Source: Atriophallophorus winterbourni (taxonomy: Eukaryota; Platyhelminthes; Trematoda; Plagiorchiida; Microphallidae). From it: a DNA stretch of 64,000 nt. The stretch covers positions 81,937-145,936 of the forward strand of contig JACCGJ010000567.1 of assembly GCA_013407085.1 (NCBI GenBank). Reading direction: 5' to 3'. How positions within the stretch are numbered: position 1 is the stretch's first letter; every line of letters begins with the position of its first letter. Of the stretch, positions 24,901 to 32,099 are shown one piece after another. The translations under genes and the position numbers were made by a program. Under the pieces are notes generated by a model that was not told the DNA's origin, did not search any database, and saw only the letters and a program-made list of their open reading frames with translations.

Positions 24901-27900
24901 TTTCCATAACCCATATCTGTTTAGACAAGGGCAACCTGACAGTATCCTAGCTAACATGCAGTTTGTGACTGTGCGGCACTGCCTGGATCACGCTAGTAAT
25001 TTCATACATACATACATATATGTATATATGCATGTATGCTTGATCTAGGCAAAGTACCGTACAGTCACAAACTGCATGTGAGCTAGGCTACTGTTAGGTT
25101 GTTCAGGCTTAGACAATTATAGGAGAAGAAAATAGCATTGGCAGTGAGACTCCAGTTGATTTTCGCATGCAGCTCTCTACCGATGGCAAATCAATTTAAC
25201 ACGGTTTGAGGTATACAGCACTGAAGTGTTGCGCGATTGCACATCTGTGCAACTGTTAAACTTGCTGCAGTTGGCACGTCGCCTCTGCCAGGATAGAGTC
25301 CAAGAAATTCGAATTCGCGGAGGCTTCTTACCGTTGGTGTTATTGCTCAAAATCGTGTTCAGTGGCGGCCTTGTTGTAGACATTTGAAATGTTTGTTTAA
25401 CCGTGTATGTTGTCATGTGAAGTGAGGAGGAAAGCTTGTTAAGCTTGGTGCATAGCAGTGTAAGCCGCAAGGAAGCTGCCATGCTGATGTTGCTCTACTC
25501 GCTCACGAAACGTGATTGAATGTCTGTTCCAATCGAGATGTAGACATCTCATCTCAGCGTGGCTGTGCTCAGTAGCTTTTCATATGTTAACCTTCCCCAT
25601 CTTTTTAGGATTGTAACATGTCATTATTGTATGGCATTTAAGCGCTTGGTACTTTCTACCGGTGTAATTCTGTCCTTGATGAGGATGATGACAATGAGAC
25701 ACGTTCTATACATCTAACCCCCCTCCATCCATCTTTCCTTTAATCTATCTATATATCTTTCCTTGTAATTATTTATTTATTTATTCACTATTGATCTATC
25801 AAGAGTTTAAGCATTCTGTGTACAATATATTTCATGTTCACTACAGTTTTTGTCATCCTTTGTTTCAACCAACCTAACTTCACACGGTCACTTGTGAGCT
25901 ACCTCTTTCTAAAGTTCTATTCCGATCATATCACATAAATGAGTCTAATGAACCCATCTATTTATCACCTTCCATCGTTCTTAGCGAAGGAAACCCTCTC
26001 CAGCCAGATCAGGAACGCCTGTTGAGGTGAGTGATTTTAGAACCAAATTTTCAACTTTTCGCTGACCGCGTTCGCTATTGTGGTTCATAGATAATATAAA
26101 CCCACGTTAATAGTTGACGTTCGACAACAATACCTCCGTTTCGGTTTATTCTAGTTCCCCCTATATTCACTTCGATGAACGCTGACTGTGCCGTTGCGGT
26201 TATCAGACTCTTTTTATATCCCCTCATGTTCTTTTCACTATAGTGTTTTCATTCATCCTGCTCTTTTGTTTTTTATCCGGGACCATGGTAACAGAAGTCT
26301 GTCCATACAGCAGATTCGTAATCGGAACATCTTTTTTAAAGCGGTCACGTGTTTAACCGCGTCCAGCAGCATTGTGAAGCGCCGCCCAGCTTCACTTCTT
26401 CTTGAGCCAAATACTTCCAAATGGATTGTAGTGCATATTGTTTAGTTGTTCGAATAGGCTTCGACGTTACGTGTGTTTGTTATACTCCACCCTAGCTCCA
26501 TACCATGTCGTGTTCTTATAACCTCAGCGGAATCGGCACTGTGTAATCTATGCCTCATTGTTGCCCCGAACAGATTTCTACTATCAGATCTTCTGTTTCA
26601 CGATCGAAATCAAACATAGAAGACGCTGCTTCAACGCGCTCATCAATTGAATCGAATGAGTCTTTGGACAAGTTTGCCGCTGGCGAACGACCTCGTGAGG
26701 CTCGTACTGGAACCCCAATCTCGGCGCCGACAGCCGCGAACAAACGTGACTGGTGGTGTGAAAGTGAAGACCGAAGCAGTTTGGTCAGGTCGATATTCAT
26801 GTCCATACCCGATATTCCACCCGACTGGTTAAAACCGTATGTTGCCGCTAACCAATCGAGCAGTACATCCACAAGCTCGAATGTTATAATCACCGAGACA
26901 GAAGCTCAACCATTGCCGATCTCTAAACCACCGCCCACACGCACCTCAGGACCATTGAAACCAGTTCCTCTATACTTGAAACAGCGTTCACTTCGGAAGC
27001 TTCCCGAAGCATCATTCGAAATGCAACCACCAAACATGCCGACTACTCAAGTGCCAACTTGCTCAATGGTGCAACCAATAGAAACACCAAAATCCCCGTC
27101 AACTCCAAACGTTGCAGCAGCAGCAGCAGCTTCAGAAAAGTCACGATCTCTTTCGCAACTAGCCAAATCGCTTTTGGTCGAACCGAAAGTGGAGGAAAAG
27201 CCGTAAGTTGTCATCCGTGTGTGTGTGTCGAGACTTGATCGTCTGGCATGCCGATTTTCATGGACTGTTCTCACTCTCGTTCAGATGATTGGTCGTAAGT
27301 TGGTGGGTCGATTTCGGTGAATCGTTTCGCGTAGTTTAACCCTGTTTGAAACTGATCACAAGCAATGGTTTTATCATCCTTTGGTCCCATATTCCCATTC
27401 TTTGCGTTTATTGGTTTTGAGTAAAAACTCCCATATTTGTCTACGAGACACTTGAGTACAGCGAAGGATTTCATTTTCGGCATCAAGTTTTCGAATAAAA
27501 GCTTAAGAGAATGGAAGTATATCTGATCAACCATTAAACACAAATCAATCTCACGTGCTATTACTTGAAATAGTTTGGTCAATATCGTTGTTGGCCACGG
27601 CAGTGAGGGATCACGAAGTAATCATTTCTCGATACACGTTCGACCTAATGATTTTGATCACAATGGACCCTTTAAGACTAAATATAATGTCGGATATCAA
27701 TATATGGTATGGTATGGCATGAGAGCAGAAACGTGATCCTGGCAAAGTGTCGCACAGTCAGAGACTGCACGTGGGATAAGATACTGTCAGGTTGCCCAGG
27801 CCTAGACAGATATGAGGGGGAAATAGAAATAGAAATGGTAGTGAGACTCCAGCGTGTTTCAGCATGCAGCTCACTACCCGTGGCCAATCAATACATCCTG

Positions 27901-30646
27901 CTTATAGCACAATATAGGTTTTCGAACGTCACACGACGTATGAACCCACAAGTCTTGAACTAGATAAAATGCCGCACTGTCAAACACTGTCTGCTCGCCC
28001 GTGTCTAGTCAGATTTCAGAAAAAAAAACACATTGGTAGTTAAAGTCCTGCGCGTTCCCGAACGCAGCTGGTCAAAGTTGGTAAAACAATTTGGTACATC
28101 GCGAAAGAGCGCCGGAGAAACTTTAATCTTGTTCAGGCAAAGTGCCGCACAGTCAAAAACTGTGCGTGGGCCAAGATAACGTCAGGTTGCCCGGGCCTAG
28201 GTAAATATAGGAAAGGAAAATAACAATGGCAGTGAGACACCAGCGTGTTTTTGCATGCAGCTCACTACCGGGGGTAAATCAAATTAGCACGATGTTGGCT
28301 GCATAGCACATCAGTGCTGTGCACATGTTGGCACAAGATAATATCTTGTTATCACTACCCGTTTCATGCCCCGAGACTTGAACAGAACCTGCCACTCCAT
28401 ATGAATTAGGTTTCAAATAAATCGGATGCATTTCTCAAGCGCGGGTCATTCTTCAAACTAAAAGTGCGATCTTGTACTGATGTTTCCATTAATTCATCCT
28501 CTATCGATGCAATACGCTCAAAACTGGTAGCTGGAATCATTAATGAGGTTGGTTGCATTCTCACGTTTCAATCGAAGCGTTGTTTGTTTCCTCTCCGCAC
28601 GTTTGACAAGTTTTGTTCCGTTTGAAAATCACATTGTCATCGCCATCTAACCGGAAATTCCGCCACAACGTGCTGCATTTCCTGTTTTGTTGTTTTCACC
28701 GTAGCCATCAACATACTATGGGTGCATTTTGTGTGTGTGTGCTGGGTGTGGACGTTTGAGTGTACAATTTACTTGGCATCCGTGTTGCGCTTTCGGTGAT
28801 TCTTCGATTGTGGTTTTTTTACAGCATCGTACCCGACGTAAACGATCTCATCACTTCGTTTGATCCTTACTGCCCGGATCGAGCGGTGAGTTTTCCCGTG
28901 TCGGCAAACATTTTCGAAACTGATCTTGCTTACAACAATCTATCATACTCAGTGCTGTCGGAAGCACAAATCGATGTGGAGGTATACATATGGTATGAAA
29001 GCATAAGAAAGATCCAGGCAAAGTGCCGGACAGTCAGTGACTACACGTGGGCTAAAATACTGTCAGATTGCCCAGGCCTAGACAGATGAGGAAAATGGTA
29101 GTGAGACTCCAGTGTGTTTCAGCGTGCAGCTCACTACCAGCGGCTAATCAAGTTAGCACAGAAGTACGGCACGATTGCACATCCATGTGGAGGTGCATTA
29201 ATCTGAGTCTCCTAATTGCCAAAGTCTGGTTTATGCCTACCACGAGACAGCGGTCTAGGTTTAGCAACATCCATCGTTCATATACTCGTGAGGCTATAGA
29301 TTTTGAATCAATAACGCTTGTCTGGGAGCCTGTAGGTTTGGCGCAAAATGCATTAATTCCCACTCACATACTGTCGATTCTCGTTTAGATGTTCTCCGTG
29401 GTACAGCGCGATGCAGATAGTTAACTCTTAAATCAGGCACAGGTGACCACGATGTAGTAAAGAATCGAGCGCATTCATTCACTGGCCTACATCACGAACC
29501 GCAGATTTGTAAACGATCAGTCGCGTGATTACTCGTGTCAGCCTTTGGCGCATACTGGGGTTCATCACATTACCGACGGGATTACAGTTTCCCTATATCA
29601 ACATGTATGTGTGAAATCAGAAGCCGCACAGTCAAAGACTGCACATGGGCTAAGATACTGTCAGGTTGCCCAGGTATAGACAGATATTAGAAATAAAATA
29701 GAAATGGTATTGAGACTCCAGCGTGTATTCGCATGCAGTAATGTAAGTGCGGATGTAGCTCTACTTGTTCCATTCGGGGTGTGGGCACCTCATCCCAATT
29801 TGTTTGTGCTATTTAAGTCCCTCCCTCCCCATCTTTTAGGATGTTACTTTTTCATGATTGTGTGGCATTAAGCATTAAGTACATGCTACCAGTGTAATAC
29901 TGTCTCTGATGATGAATACAACCTGAACTGTCGCTTTGTAGATGTTATATATTACCCGAGTAGAACCCAAGTAATAATTACCCGAATGTTTAACACTGAA
30001 AAACCTTTATGCTATTAGTCACAATTGACGAACTAAACCCAACACTACGCGTAACAAGAACAAAGAGCTTTACCGTCTCTGACCAAAAAGCCATTAGGCT
30101 GCGGTCCGTGTGTATTTATACACTGAATCATTATGGCCGACAAAATGGACTAATCGGAATCGAGAATCATAAGTTATAATGAGTATTTGAAGAAAATAAT
30201 AATATTTACTCAACGGTAGACTTTGAGTAAACGAGACAGTCTTTTCTGTAGAATGCTATATTGGTTCCTAGTGAAGCACTTAATCAATAAGCGCTTTCCA
30301 ATCACGTTGGTCTTCAAAAATGACTATTTTTCCTTAGCCATACTTTTCATATTCTCAAGGCAGCCCATTAATTCTGGGGGACTCCTTCTCCTTTTTCAAT
30401 AACACATTGTCAAACTATATCTTAGGAATAAAACAGCAAATTTGCTTTTGCGTTTGAAAACACCACAGCAGGCCATTCAAGCACCAAACCTCGCTATCTC
30501 TCTCGCTCTCTATTTGACTCACACATTTTTCTTATCCATAGAAGTCCAGTTCTACAATCACCGAACCAACCGACTTCCAATCGTTCATCCGCCAAATAGA
30601 TCCGCTCACTTCCCCGCTGGGTGCCCCGGATGACTTGCTTCATTAA
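9700..30646 (+). CDS. DENND1: DENND1/connecdenn-type DENN-domain protein (Rab GEF), spliced
   Basis: Predicted guanine-nucleotide exchange factor. Connecdenn proteins activate Rab35 on endocytic membranes; that role here is by homology. CDS joins 9700-9719, 9746-9807, 9846-9939, 9974-10081, 10114-10306, 10341-10402, 10447-10545, 10584-10634, 10669-10714, 10756-10857, 12644-12783 (tentative), 17380-17647, 21476-21622, 24123-24158, 25985-26026, 26574-27202, 28825-28885 and 30542-30646. All phases agree: 2265 nt, 754 codons plus stop. Family landmarks in order: LFDCFIIYDV, a FPEDYP box, FTDSDGKLQFFGL, FRPYFECFHCLLNVV, LLLERSVVFYSSRFQRLTSC, LIYPLVW, LIYPLLPMTCIEYIG, CPTPFIAGVH, VLVDLDGDVV, GGYRDVVYQL, LRKLLGSQMALQ and FIDSRLDYLNS. 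These follow uDENN, cDENN and dDENN of connecdenns. A Ser/Pro-rich tail follows. Introns after 10857 hold repeats. Confidence 0.85.
9974..10306 (+). CDS. DENND1: DENND1-like exons 4-5 (end of uDENN, linker)
   Basis: Exon 4 (9974-10081) encodes LPEEYTLIFTDSDGKLQFFG and LLYLPMTAYVLCVK, the last uDENN strands. Exon 5 (10114-10306) encodes FRPYFECFHCLLNVVSQKK and the ELTLFLKWLLAQ helix, corresponding to the P-W-F-E-V-F-Y-K-L-L-N segment of connecdenns. Flanking introns are 34, 32 and 34 nt with GT...AG ends; 10082-10113 starts GTGAGT and ends CCTCCAG. Exon 5 ends on a complete codon (CAC) before GTAAGT. Confidence 0.85.
10341..10857 (+). CDS. DENND1: DENND1-like exons 6-10 (cDENN core)
   Basis: Exons 10341-10402, 10447-10545, 10584-10634, 10669-10714 and 10756-10857 are joined by introns of 44, 38, 34 and 41 nt. 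The joined frame reads VLEFYSALSSDNWVAVFE, then LLLERSVVFYSSRFQRLTSC, LTLIYPLVW, SHLIYPLLPMTCIEYIG, CPTPFIAGVHN and GTVLVDLDGDVVY. It lines up continuously with the cDENN core of connecdenns (L-Y-E-R-R-I-L, L-Y-P-x-x-W, Y-I-P-x-L-P, P-Y-L-I-G, V-D-x-N/D). None of the exons is visible as a long ORF on its own. The final donor is ATG|GTAAGT. Confidence 0.85.
11068..11400 (+). repeat. SINE family S, dimeric copy in DENND1-like intron
   Basis: Long form plus a second short unit (about 11286-11400), as at 6886-7200. It starts after a GTGCTGTGCTGTGCTGTGC stutter and ends CATACATGCATACC. Confidence 0.85.
12010..12330. other. Intron sequence, nothing recognised
   Basis: Two overlapping open frames of 84 and 65 codons exist here, but neither shows DENN homology nor fits the phases of the flanking exons. 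I treat it as intron. Confidence 0.4.
12337..12450 (-). repeat. SINE family S, short form
   Basis: Close to consensus: GGTATGAAAGCACAAGCCTGATCC through GTTGCCCAGGCC, then stops. The long-form extension is absent, as in the two copies with clear target-site duplications at 35346 and 62773. Confidence 0.85.
12644..12783 (+). CDS. DENND1: DENND1-like exon 11, tentative (end of cDENN)
   Basis: The only open stretch found between 10857 and 17380 with family character and usable phase. It follows an AG at 12642-12643 and opens in phase 0, as exon 10 requires. It encodes LATDELLSLPSEQLFKIALD, resembling the F-D-D-L-x-S-L-P-x-D-V helix that closes the connecdenn cDENN. The end is uncertain: donors GTGGTT at 12784 or GTGGTG at 12781 both leave two bases, exactly the phase exon 12 needs, but both are weak. 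About 13 extra residues relative to vertebrate connecdenns would precede the helix. Confidence 0.45.
13662..13895 (-). repeat. SINE family S, long form
   Basis: GTATGTATTATGAAAGCACAAGCC start, GTTTCCCAGGCTTAGACA, GAGACTCCAG, CAATTTAGCACGG and the GCACAGCACAAAGTACCGC block are all present, diverged from consensus. It lies in the intron between exons 11 and 12. Confidence 0.85.
15038..15295 (-). mobile_element. RTE family 1, 3' UTR fragment
   Basis: Tail of CATCACCATCATCAGAG (15041-15057), then GACAGCATTACATCGGTAGC and ATGGAACATGCATTCAATCAAG, to AAGAAGCTTA. This is the reverse complement of the 3' end at 59450-59720. A middle part differs. Confidence 0.75.
16128..16262 (+). repeat. SINE family S, diverged copy
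   Basis: GCGCTAAATTGATTTACCAC, GAGCTCTATGCGCAAACACGCTGG and CTGTC-like GACAGTATCTTAGCTCA are recognisable. The 3' tail is lost. Confidence 0.65.
16372..16500 (-). repeat. SINE family S, diverged copy
   Basis: GATCCAGGCAAAGTGC, GCAGTCAGGTTGTCCAGACCTAGACAGATATA and GAGACTC are visible. It may be the opposite-strand partner of the copy at 16128. Confidence 0.7.
17060..17185 (-). repeat. Repeat C copy
   Basis: Shares GTACTGTCCCTACCTGATAAGTGC...AAGCCGGTCGTGG...GATAGGAATGCATGCAAATGAGC, inverted, with 40905-41075, 43425-43575 and 56150-56390. Function unknown. Confidence 0.6.
17380..17647 (+). CDS. DENND1: DENND1-like exon 12 (dDENN, first part)
   Basis: Acceptor CCTTTTGCAG at 17370-17379, donor CAG|GTATCT after 17647. 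It starts with one base completing a codon from exon 11 and ends on a full codon. It encodes GGYRDVVYQLQDS and later GRQCVSYLRKLLGSQMALQ, matching the connecdenn dDENN segments F-G-x-Y-R-x-A-L and the helix before Q-F-I-D-x-R-L. A second acceptor (GACGTTACAG at about 17447-17456) would start the exon directly at GGYRD; the longer form is preferred only because its phase fits exon 11. Confidence 0.75.
18060..18480 (-). pseudogene. RTE-type LINE (second family), ORF2 C-terminus
   Basis: Two overlapping - strand frames give the RTE/BovB-like end: NVFQTKCLRRILRIFGHTPF, then (in another frame) RKRGRPKETWRRTLERELHA and AAADRNHWRWVVFASCATRH before a stop. G-R-P-x-x-T-W and A-x-D-R-x-x-W are hallmarks of RTE ORF2 tails. 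At least one frameshift is present. A short GAGT-type simple tail (18064-18077) closes the copy. It differs from RTE family 1. Confidence 0.75.
18690..18816 (+). repeat. SINE family S, diverged copy
   Basis: AACGTGCTAAACTGATTTGCCAC, GAGCTGCACGCAGAAAC, GACAACCTGCCAGTATCTTAGTCCA. It ends where an E2 fragment begins. Confidence 0.65.
18817..19010 (-). mobile_element. E2 element, 5'-truncated
   Basis: Carries the E2 3' end: on the given strand CTTACTTACTTTGTGCGACTATCTCC, then CACCACTCGGCGTTTGTTCGAG and CTCTAGCCTTTGCACAACCAAGTGCGACC. Only the 3' third of E2 is present, as expected from 5' truncation during LINE-type retrotransposition. Confidence 0.75.
19050..19136 (-). repeat. SINE family S fragment
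   Basis: CGAATTCATAAACCTAGATATAGGCAAACTATCGCACAG...GACTGTGCATAGGTTAAGATAATG is a strongly diverged short unit, interrupted by the RTE fragment that follows. Confidence 0.55.
19137..19865 (+). mobile_element. RTE family 1, 3' fragment with decayed ORF end
   Basis: Encodes DIEKQINLPRLRWFRHVFRL and RISFASPHPN, as in 4005-5129 and 58550-59419, then stops. The 3' UTR follows (GTGTTCGGGGACGGTCTTGC, GTTGTCAAGCAGAGTGATGAG, ATGCATGTTCCATTCGAGGTGTAG) and the tail ATGACGATAATGATGA at about 19845. Confidence 0.8.
20165..20935 (+). pseudogene. LINE endonuclease C-terminus and linker, fragment
   Basis: Open for about 255 codons in frame. It begins with SWKHPRSKHWHQLDLILVRR, then CDTDHSLVCAKLKL. The Q-L-D-x-I and (S/T)-D-H motifs mark the end of the apurinic-like endonuclease of RTE-like ORF2 proteins. 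It continues into the linker before the RT domain (RWVEHFSSL at the end, the usual R-W-x-E-H-F box). It stops at the truncation point near 20935; no RT follows. It lies in the DENND1-like intron 12. Confidence 0.8.
21060..21185 (-). repeat. LINE-tail repeat T copy
   Basis: GTTCCTCCCGAATCGGACTGTTTAGTCATTCC ... TGATGTACATCCATGGTCGACATCGACCGAAGGAGGCCAACAACAAC. Nearly identical words occur inverted at 33830-33965 and 35000-35120. Confidence 0.65.
21200..21345 (-). repeat. SINE family S, distal part
   Basis: GCCCAGGCTTTGTCAC, GAAAATAGCAATTTCCGTGAGACTCC, CATGTAGCTCACTACCGGTGACAAATCC, GGTGTTAGCCGCACAGCACAGAAGTGCTGC. Confidence 0.75.
21476..21622 (+). CDS. DENND1: DENND1-like exon 13 (end of dDENN)
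   Basis: Acceptor CTTTCTTTTGCAG, phase 0, 49 codons, donor AAG|GTTGGT (weak). It opens FIDSRLDYLNSD and continues QDAFEDCIT, matching the connecdenn signature Q-F-I-D-x-R-L-x-x-L-N-S followed by an acidic D-x-F-E-E segment. This is the strongest single piece of evidence for DENND1 rather than another DENN subfamily. Confidence 0.9.
22105..22262 (+). repeat. LINE-tail repeat T copy with zinc-finger-like frame
   Basis: Reads TYRCESCGRDCSFRTRLFSY, a C-x-x-C-G-R pattern like the zinc-finger end of some RTE-like LINE ORFs. The nucleotide words match 21060-21185 (GACTGTTTAGT) but are more diverged. Confidence 0.5.
22279..22845 (+). mobile_element. E2 element with 13 bp target-site duplication
   Basis: A 567 bp element flanked by a perfect GTACGCGACGTTT repeat (22266-22278 and 22846-22858). 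It starts CAAAGGTTGTCATAGCCGGGGG and ends in a degenerate AAAGT repeat tail. Variable-length target-site duplication and a simple 3' tail are the marks of LINE-mobilised retroposition. The interior is GC-rich (CGAAGGCGAGTGACTGGCG, GAAAACCCTGAGGAAAAACC) and the 3' part is related to LINE ORF ends (see 61361). No complete ORF. Confidence 0.85.
23005..23115 (+). repeat. E2 fragment, strongly diverged
   Basis: CTTGAGGAAAAGATTGTGC and GGGTGGCTGGTGCACACCG resemble the E2 middle (CTGAGGAAAAACCTGG, AGTTGGTGCACACCACC). Confidence 0.4.
23126..23345 (-). repeat. SINE family S copy
   Basis: GTATGTATTTAAAATTAAGCCTGGATTCC, GCACATGGGCTGAGAAAG, GGTTGCCCAGGCCCAGTCA, then the distal CACGGAGTTCGCTGCACAGCACTGAACAATTGG block. 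Confidence 0.7.
23777..24030 (+). repeat. SINE family S, near-consensus long form
   Basis: GCACGGATGTGCAATTGTGCAGC start, AACATCGTGCTAAATTGATTGGCCACCGG, CTGTCTAGGCCTGGGCAACC, GACTGTGCGGCACTTTGCCTGGATCAGG, and a CCATACCATACCATAC tail. A useful reference copy. Confidence 0.9.
24123..24158 (+). CDS. DENND1: DENND1-like exon 14, 36 nt microexon
   Basis: Acceptor ACATTTCTAG, donor CTG|GTAAGT, phase 0 at both ends, 12 codons reading LNTFKLKKLSYL. It follows exon 13 in the place where connecdenns have an I-L-N-T-V-K-T-K segment after the DENN module. Short, but the splice sites are strong and the match is in order. Confidence 0.65.
24797..25017 (+). repeat. SINE family S, left arm of head-to-head pair
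   Basis: CTAACGCTGTGCCAAATTGATT through GCACTGCCTGGATCACGCTAG and CATACATACATATATG. Its CATA tail meets the tail of the opposite copy at 25018. Confidence 0.75.
25018..25262 (-). repeat. SINE family S, right arm of head-to-head pair
   Basis: TATATGTATATATGCATGTATG, TGATCTAGGCAAAGTACCG, GAGACTCCAGTTGATTTTCGCATGCAGC, CAATTTAACACGG. Inverted relative to 24797-25017. Confidence 0.75.
25340..25700 (+). mobile_element. RTE family 1, 3' UTR fragment
   Basis: CAAAATCGTGTTCAGTGGCGGCC, GAGGAGGAAAGCTTGTTAAG, CCGCAAGGAAGCTGCCATGCTGATGTTGC, and tail GATGAGGATGATGA near 25680. ORF remnants are absent. Confidence 0.75.
25985..26026 (+). CDS. DENND1: DENND1-like exon 15, 42 nt microexon
   Basis: Acceptor ATCGTTCTTAG, donor GAG|GTGAGT, phase 0 both ends, reading RRKPSPARSGTPVE. 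Basic and proline-rich like the start of the connecdenn tail. Assigned from splice sites, phase and position; no sequence signature proves it. Confidence 0.55.
26574..27202 (+). CDS. DENND1: DENND1-like exon 16 (large tail exon)
   Basis: Acceptor GCCCCGAACAG, donor CC|GTAAGT, 629 nt (209 codons plus two bases). It encodes a low-complexity Ser/Thr/Pro-rich, probably disordered region: SISRSK-like basic serine stretches near the start, DIPPDWLKPYVA in the middle, proline-rich KPPPTRTSGPLKPVP, and a run of six alanines encoded partly by GCAGCAGCAGCAGCAGC (27115-27131). Connecdenn tails bind endocytic coat proteins through short motifs; none is certain here. It is the longest open exon of the gene. 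Confidence 0.75.
27697..27893 (-). repeat. SINE family S, near-consensus
   Basis: TATGGTATGGTATGGCATGAGAGC, GATCCTGGCAAAGTG, GATACTGTCAGGTTGCCCAGGCCTAGACAGATATG, CAGCATGCAGCTCACTACC. Distal block missing. Confidence 0.85.
27940..28110 (-). repeat. SINE family S, diverged copy
   Basis: CACAAGTCTTGAACTAGATAAAATGCCGCACTGTC, CCCGTGTCTAGTCAGAT, CGAACGCAGCTGGTCAAAG. It lies between two better copies. Confidence 0.55.
28125..28330 (-). repeat. SINE family S, long form
   Basis: TTGTTCAGGCAAAGTGCCGCACAGTC, GTCAGGTTGCCCGGGCCTAGG, GAGACACCAGCGTGTTTTTGCATGCAGCTCACTACC, GATGTTGGCTGCATAGCAC. Confidence 0.8.
28825..28885 (+). CDS. DENND1: DENND1-like exon 17
   Basis: Acceptor GGTTTTTTTACAG, donor GCG|GTGAGT, 61 nt. 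One base completes the codon from exon 16, then 20 codons reading IVPDVNDLITSFDPYCPDRA. The SFDPY piece resembles short DP-type adaptor-binding motifs found in endocytic proteins, which would suit a connecdenn tail; this is suggestive only. Confidence 0.65.
28981..29190 (-). repeat. SINE family S copy
   Basis: GGTATGAAAGCATAAGAAAGATCCAGG, GTCAGATTGCCCAGGCCTAGACAG, GAGACTCCAGTGTGTTTCAGC, CACAGAAGTACGGCACGATTGCACATCC. Confidence 0.85.
29602..29742 (-). repeat. SINE family S copy
   Basis: CATGTATGTGTGAAATCAGAAGCCGCACAGTC, GATACTGTCAGGTTGCCCAGG, GAGACTCCAGCGTGTATTCGCATGCAG. Followed by an RTE tail fragment. Confidence 0.8.
29755..29915 (+). mobile_element. RTE family 1, extreme 3' end
   Basis: TTGTTCCATTCGGGGTGTGGGCACC, AAGTCCCTCCCTCCCCATCTTTTAGGATG, CTACCAGTGTAATACTGTCTCTGATGATGA. 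A severely 5'-truncated insertion with its tail. Confidence 0.75.
30542..30646 (+). CDS. DENND1: DENND1-like terminal coding exon (stop codon)
   Basis: Acceptor TTTCTTATCCATAG, phase 0 as exon 17 requires, 34 codons ending in TAA at 30644-30646. It encodes TDFQSFIRQIDPLTSP and ends DDLLH. The DPL and acidic di-leucine-like end could serve membrane-traffic adaptors, in keeping with the family, but this is inference. The 3' UTR follows to about 30965. Confidence 0.7.
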   Translation, partial: KSSSTITEPTDFQSFIRQIDPLTSPLGAPDDLLH

Positions 30647-30946
30647 AGATTTTCATATCGCGCTGCACACGCTATTTTGTTACGCATAATCATTTTGCCA
30701 CCGCCGCTACTTTGTATTGTATTTTCTATTTGTTTTTCTACGTGATTTCTACACAAGCGTGTTCTTTTTATAATTTAAACCGACAATTCGGTCCGGGGAA
30801 AATCGAGTTCAACGTCAAAGATTTCAGTCACGATATAAACACCAATGTGTCTATCCAACGGTTGAGTGACGCGTCCAAGCCCACCAAAATATTGACAAGA
30901 CAATACGTGAGATGAGTACGGTACTATTGAAGCAAAATAATTATAC

Positions 30947-30952
30947 AATAAA
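30947..30952 (+). terminator. Candidate polyadenylation signal of DENND1-like gene
   Basis: AATAAA 300 bp after the stop codon, in an AT-rich context. It is the first canonical hexamer downstream of the stop on the + strand that I noticed. Confidence 0.5.
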
Positions 30953-31215
30953 AATAGCAAACCTCAATTATTCCGCTTCGTACTGAATCCAAAAACAAGA
31001 ATATTCAACAGCAACAATGACCACGAATGATTGCAACTTCAAATAGCGCGCAAACGGCCAAATAAAGATACACAAATATAAGCTCAAGAACGAATAAATT
31101 CAAGTAGTTCGGTAAAACAAAAATGGTAAAAATATACAAAAATACCAGCAGATTTAAACAGTTAGTTGTCAATAAAATAAATTCAATGTACATCTTACAG
31201 AACCCGAGCTGGAGG

Positions 31216-31432
31216 GATGTATGTACGTATGTATGAAATCACAAGCCAAATCCAGGCAAAGTGCCGTACAGTTAGACTGCACGTCGGCTAAGATACTGCC
31301 AGGTCGCCCAGTCCTAGACAGATATGGTCAAGGAAAATAGCAATGGCAGCGAGACTCCAGCGTGTATTCGCATGCAGCTCACTACAAATGGCAAATCAAT
31401 TTAGCACGGTGTTAGTTGTACAACACAGCTGG
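31216..31432 (-). repeat. SINE family S, long form
   Basis: GTATGTACGTATGTATGAAATCACAAGCC, GTGCCGTACAGTTAGACTGCACG, CGCCCAGTCCTAGACAGATATGG, CAATTTAGCACGGTGTTAGTTG. Confidence 0.85.
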
Positions 31433-31910
31433 AGGGAGCCACCCGCAGATCCAAGAGGCAGCTAAAGACCCTAAGCAGCCTTTCTGAAGTCAGCGCAGCA
31501 CATCTGGCGGGATGTGGTCCCGTGATCAGATATCACAGTGGCCAGTTACGCTTCAGGATATGTCCCGAAATGATGTTTCGTGGCGGGAATTGCAGTATAC
31601 ATCTTCTTGGAGTGTGCTTAACCTTGTATGTTGTCAATCGGAGTGACGAGGAAAGCTTGTTATGATGCATGGCAGTGAAAGACGCAATGAAGCTGTCTTT
31701 TTTATGTCTCTAACTCGTTCATAAAACTTGATTGAATGCATGTTACATTCTAGGTGTAGGCACCTCATGTCAGTTCGTGCCTACAGTTCTATAGATTCAA
31801 CTTCATCCTTTCCCCAACAGTTGGGATTGTATTTTTCATTTTTGTATGATAGTTACTCGTTCAGTACATGCTACCGGTGTAATGCTGTCCCTGGTGATGA
31901 AATACCGGCA
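31433..31910 (+). mobile_element. RTE family 1, 3' fragment
   Basis: The ORF end (GGAGGGAGCCACCCGCAGATCCAAGAGGCAGCTAAAGACCC...ACTTCAGGATATGTCCCGAAATG) corresponds to the WHRQLKTL...LQDMSRNRV coding stretch of 4005-5129. Then the 3' UTR (GTTGTCAATCGGAGTGACGAG, AAAGCTTGTTATGATGCATGG) and the CTGTCCCTGGTGATGA end. Decayed. Confidence 0.8.
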
Positions 31911-32099
31911 AACCCAGAGCTCGGGCTAATTCTCCAGAAAATGATTGCATTGTGTACCATTTCCTGAGGAGATAGAAATTGGTGCACACGAGTGTACATA
32001 CTTTCAATAAGCACTTAACTGCGACCCGTTCTCTTGATACTGGTTTAGTCGCGCTATGAAATTGCAAGCAGTTATCGTCAAAACGTCGGCTAATATACT

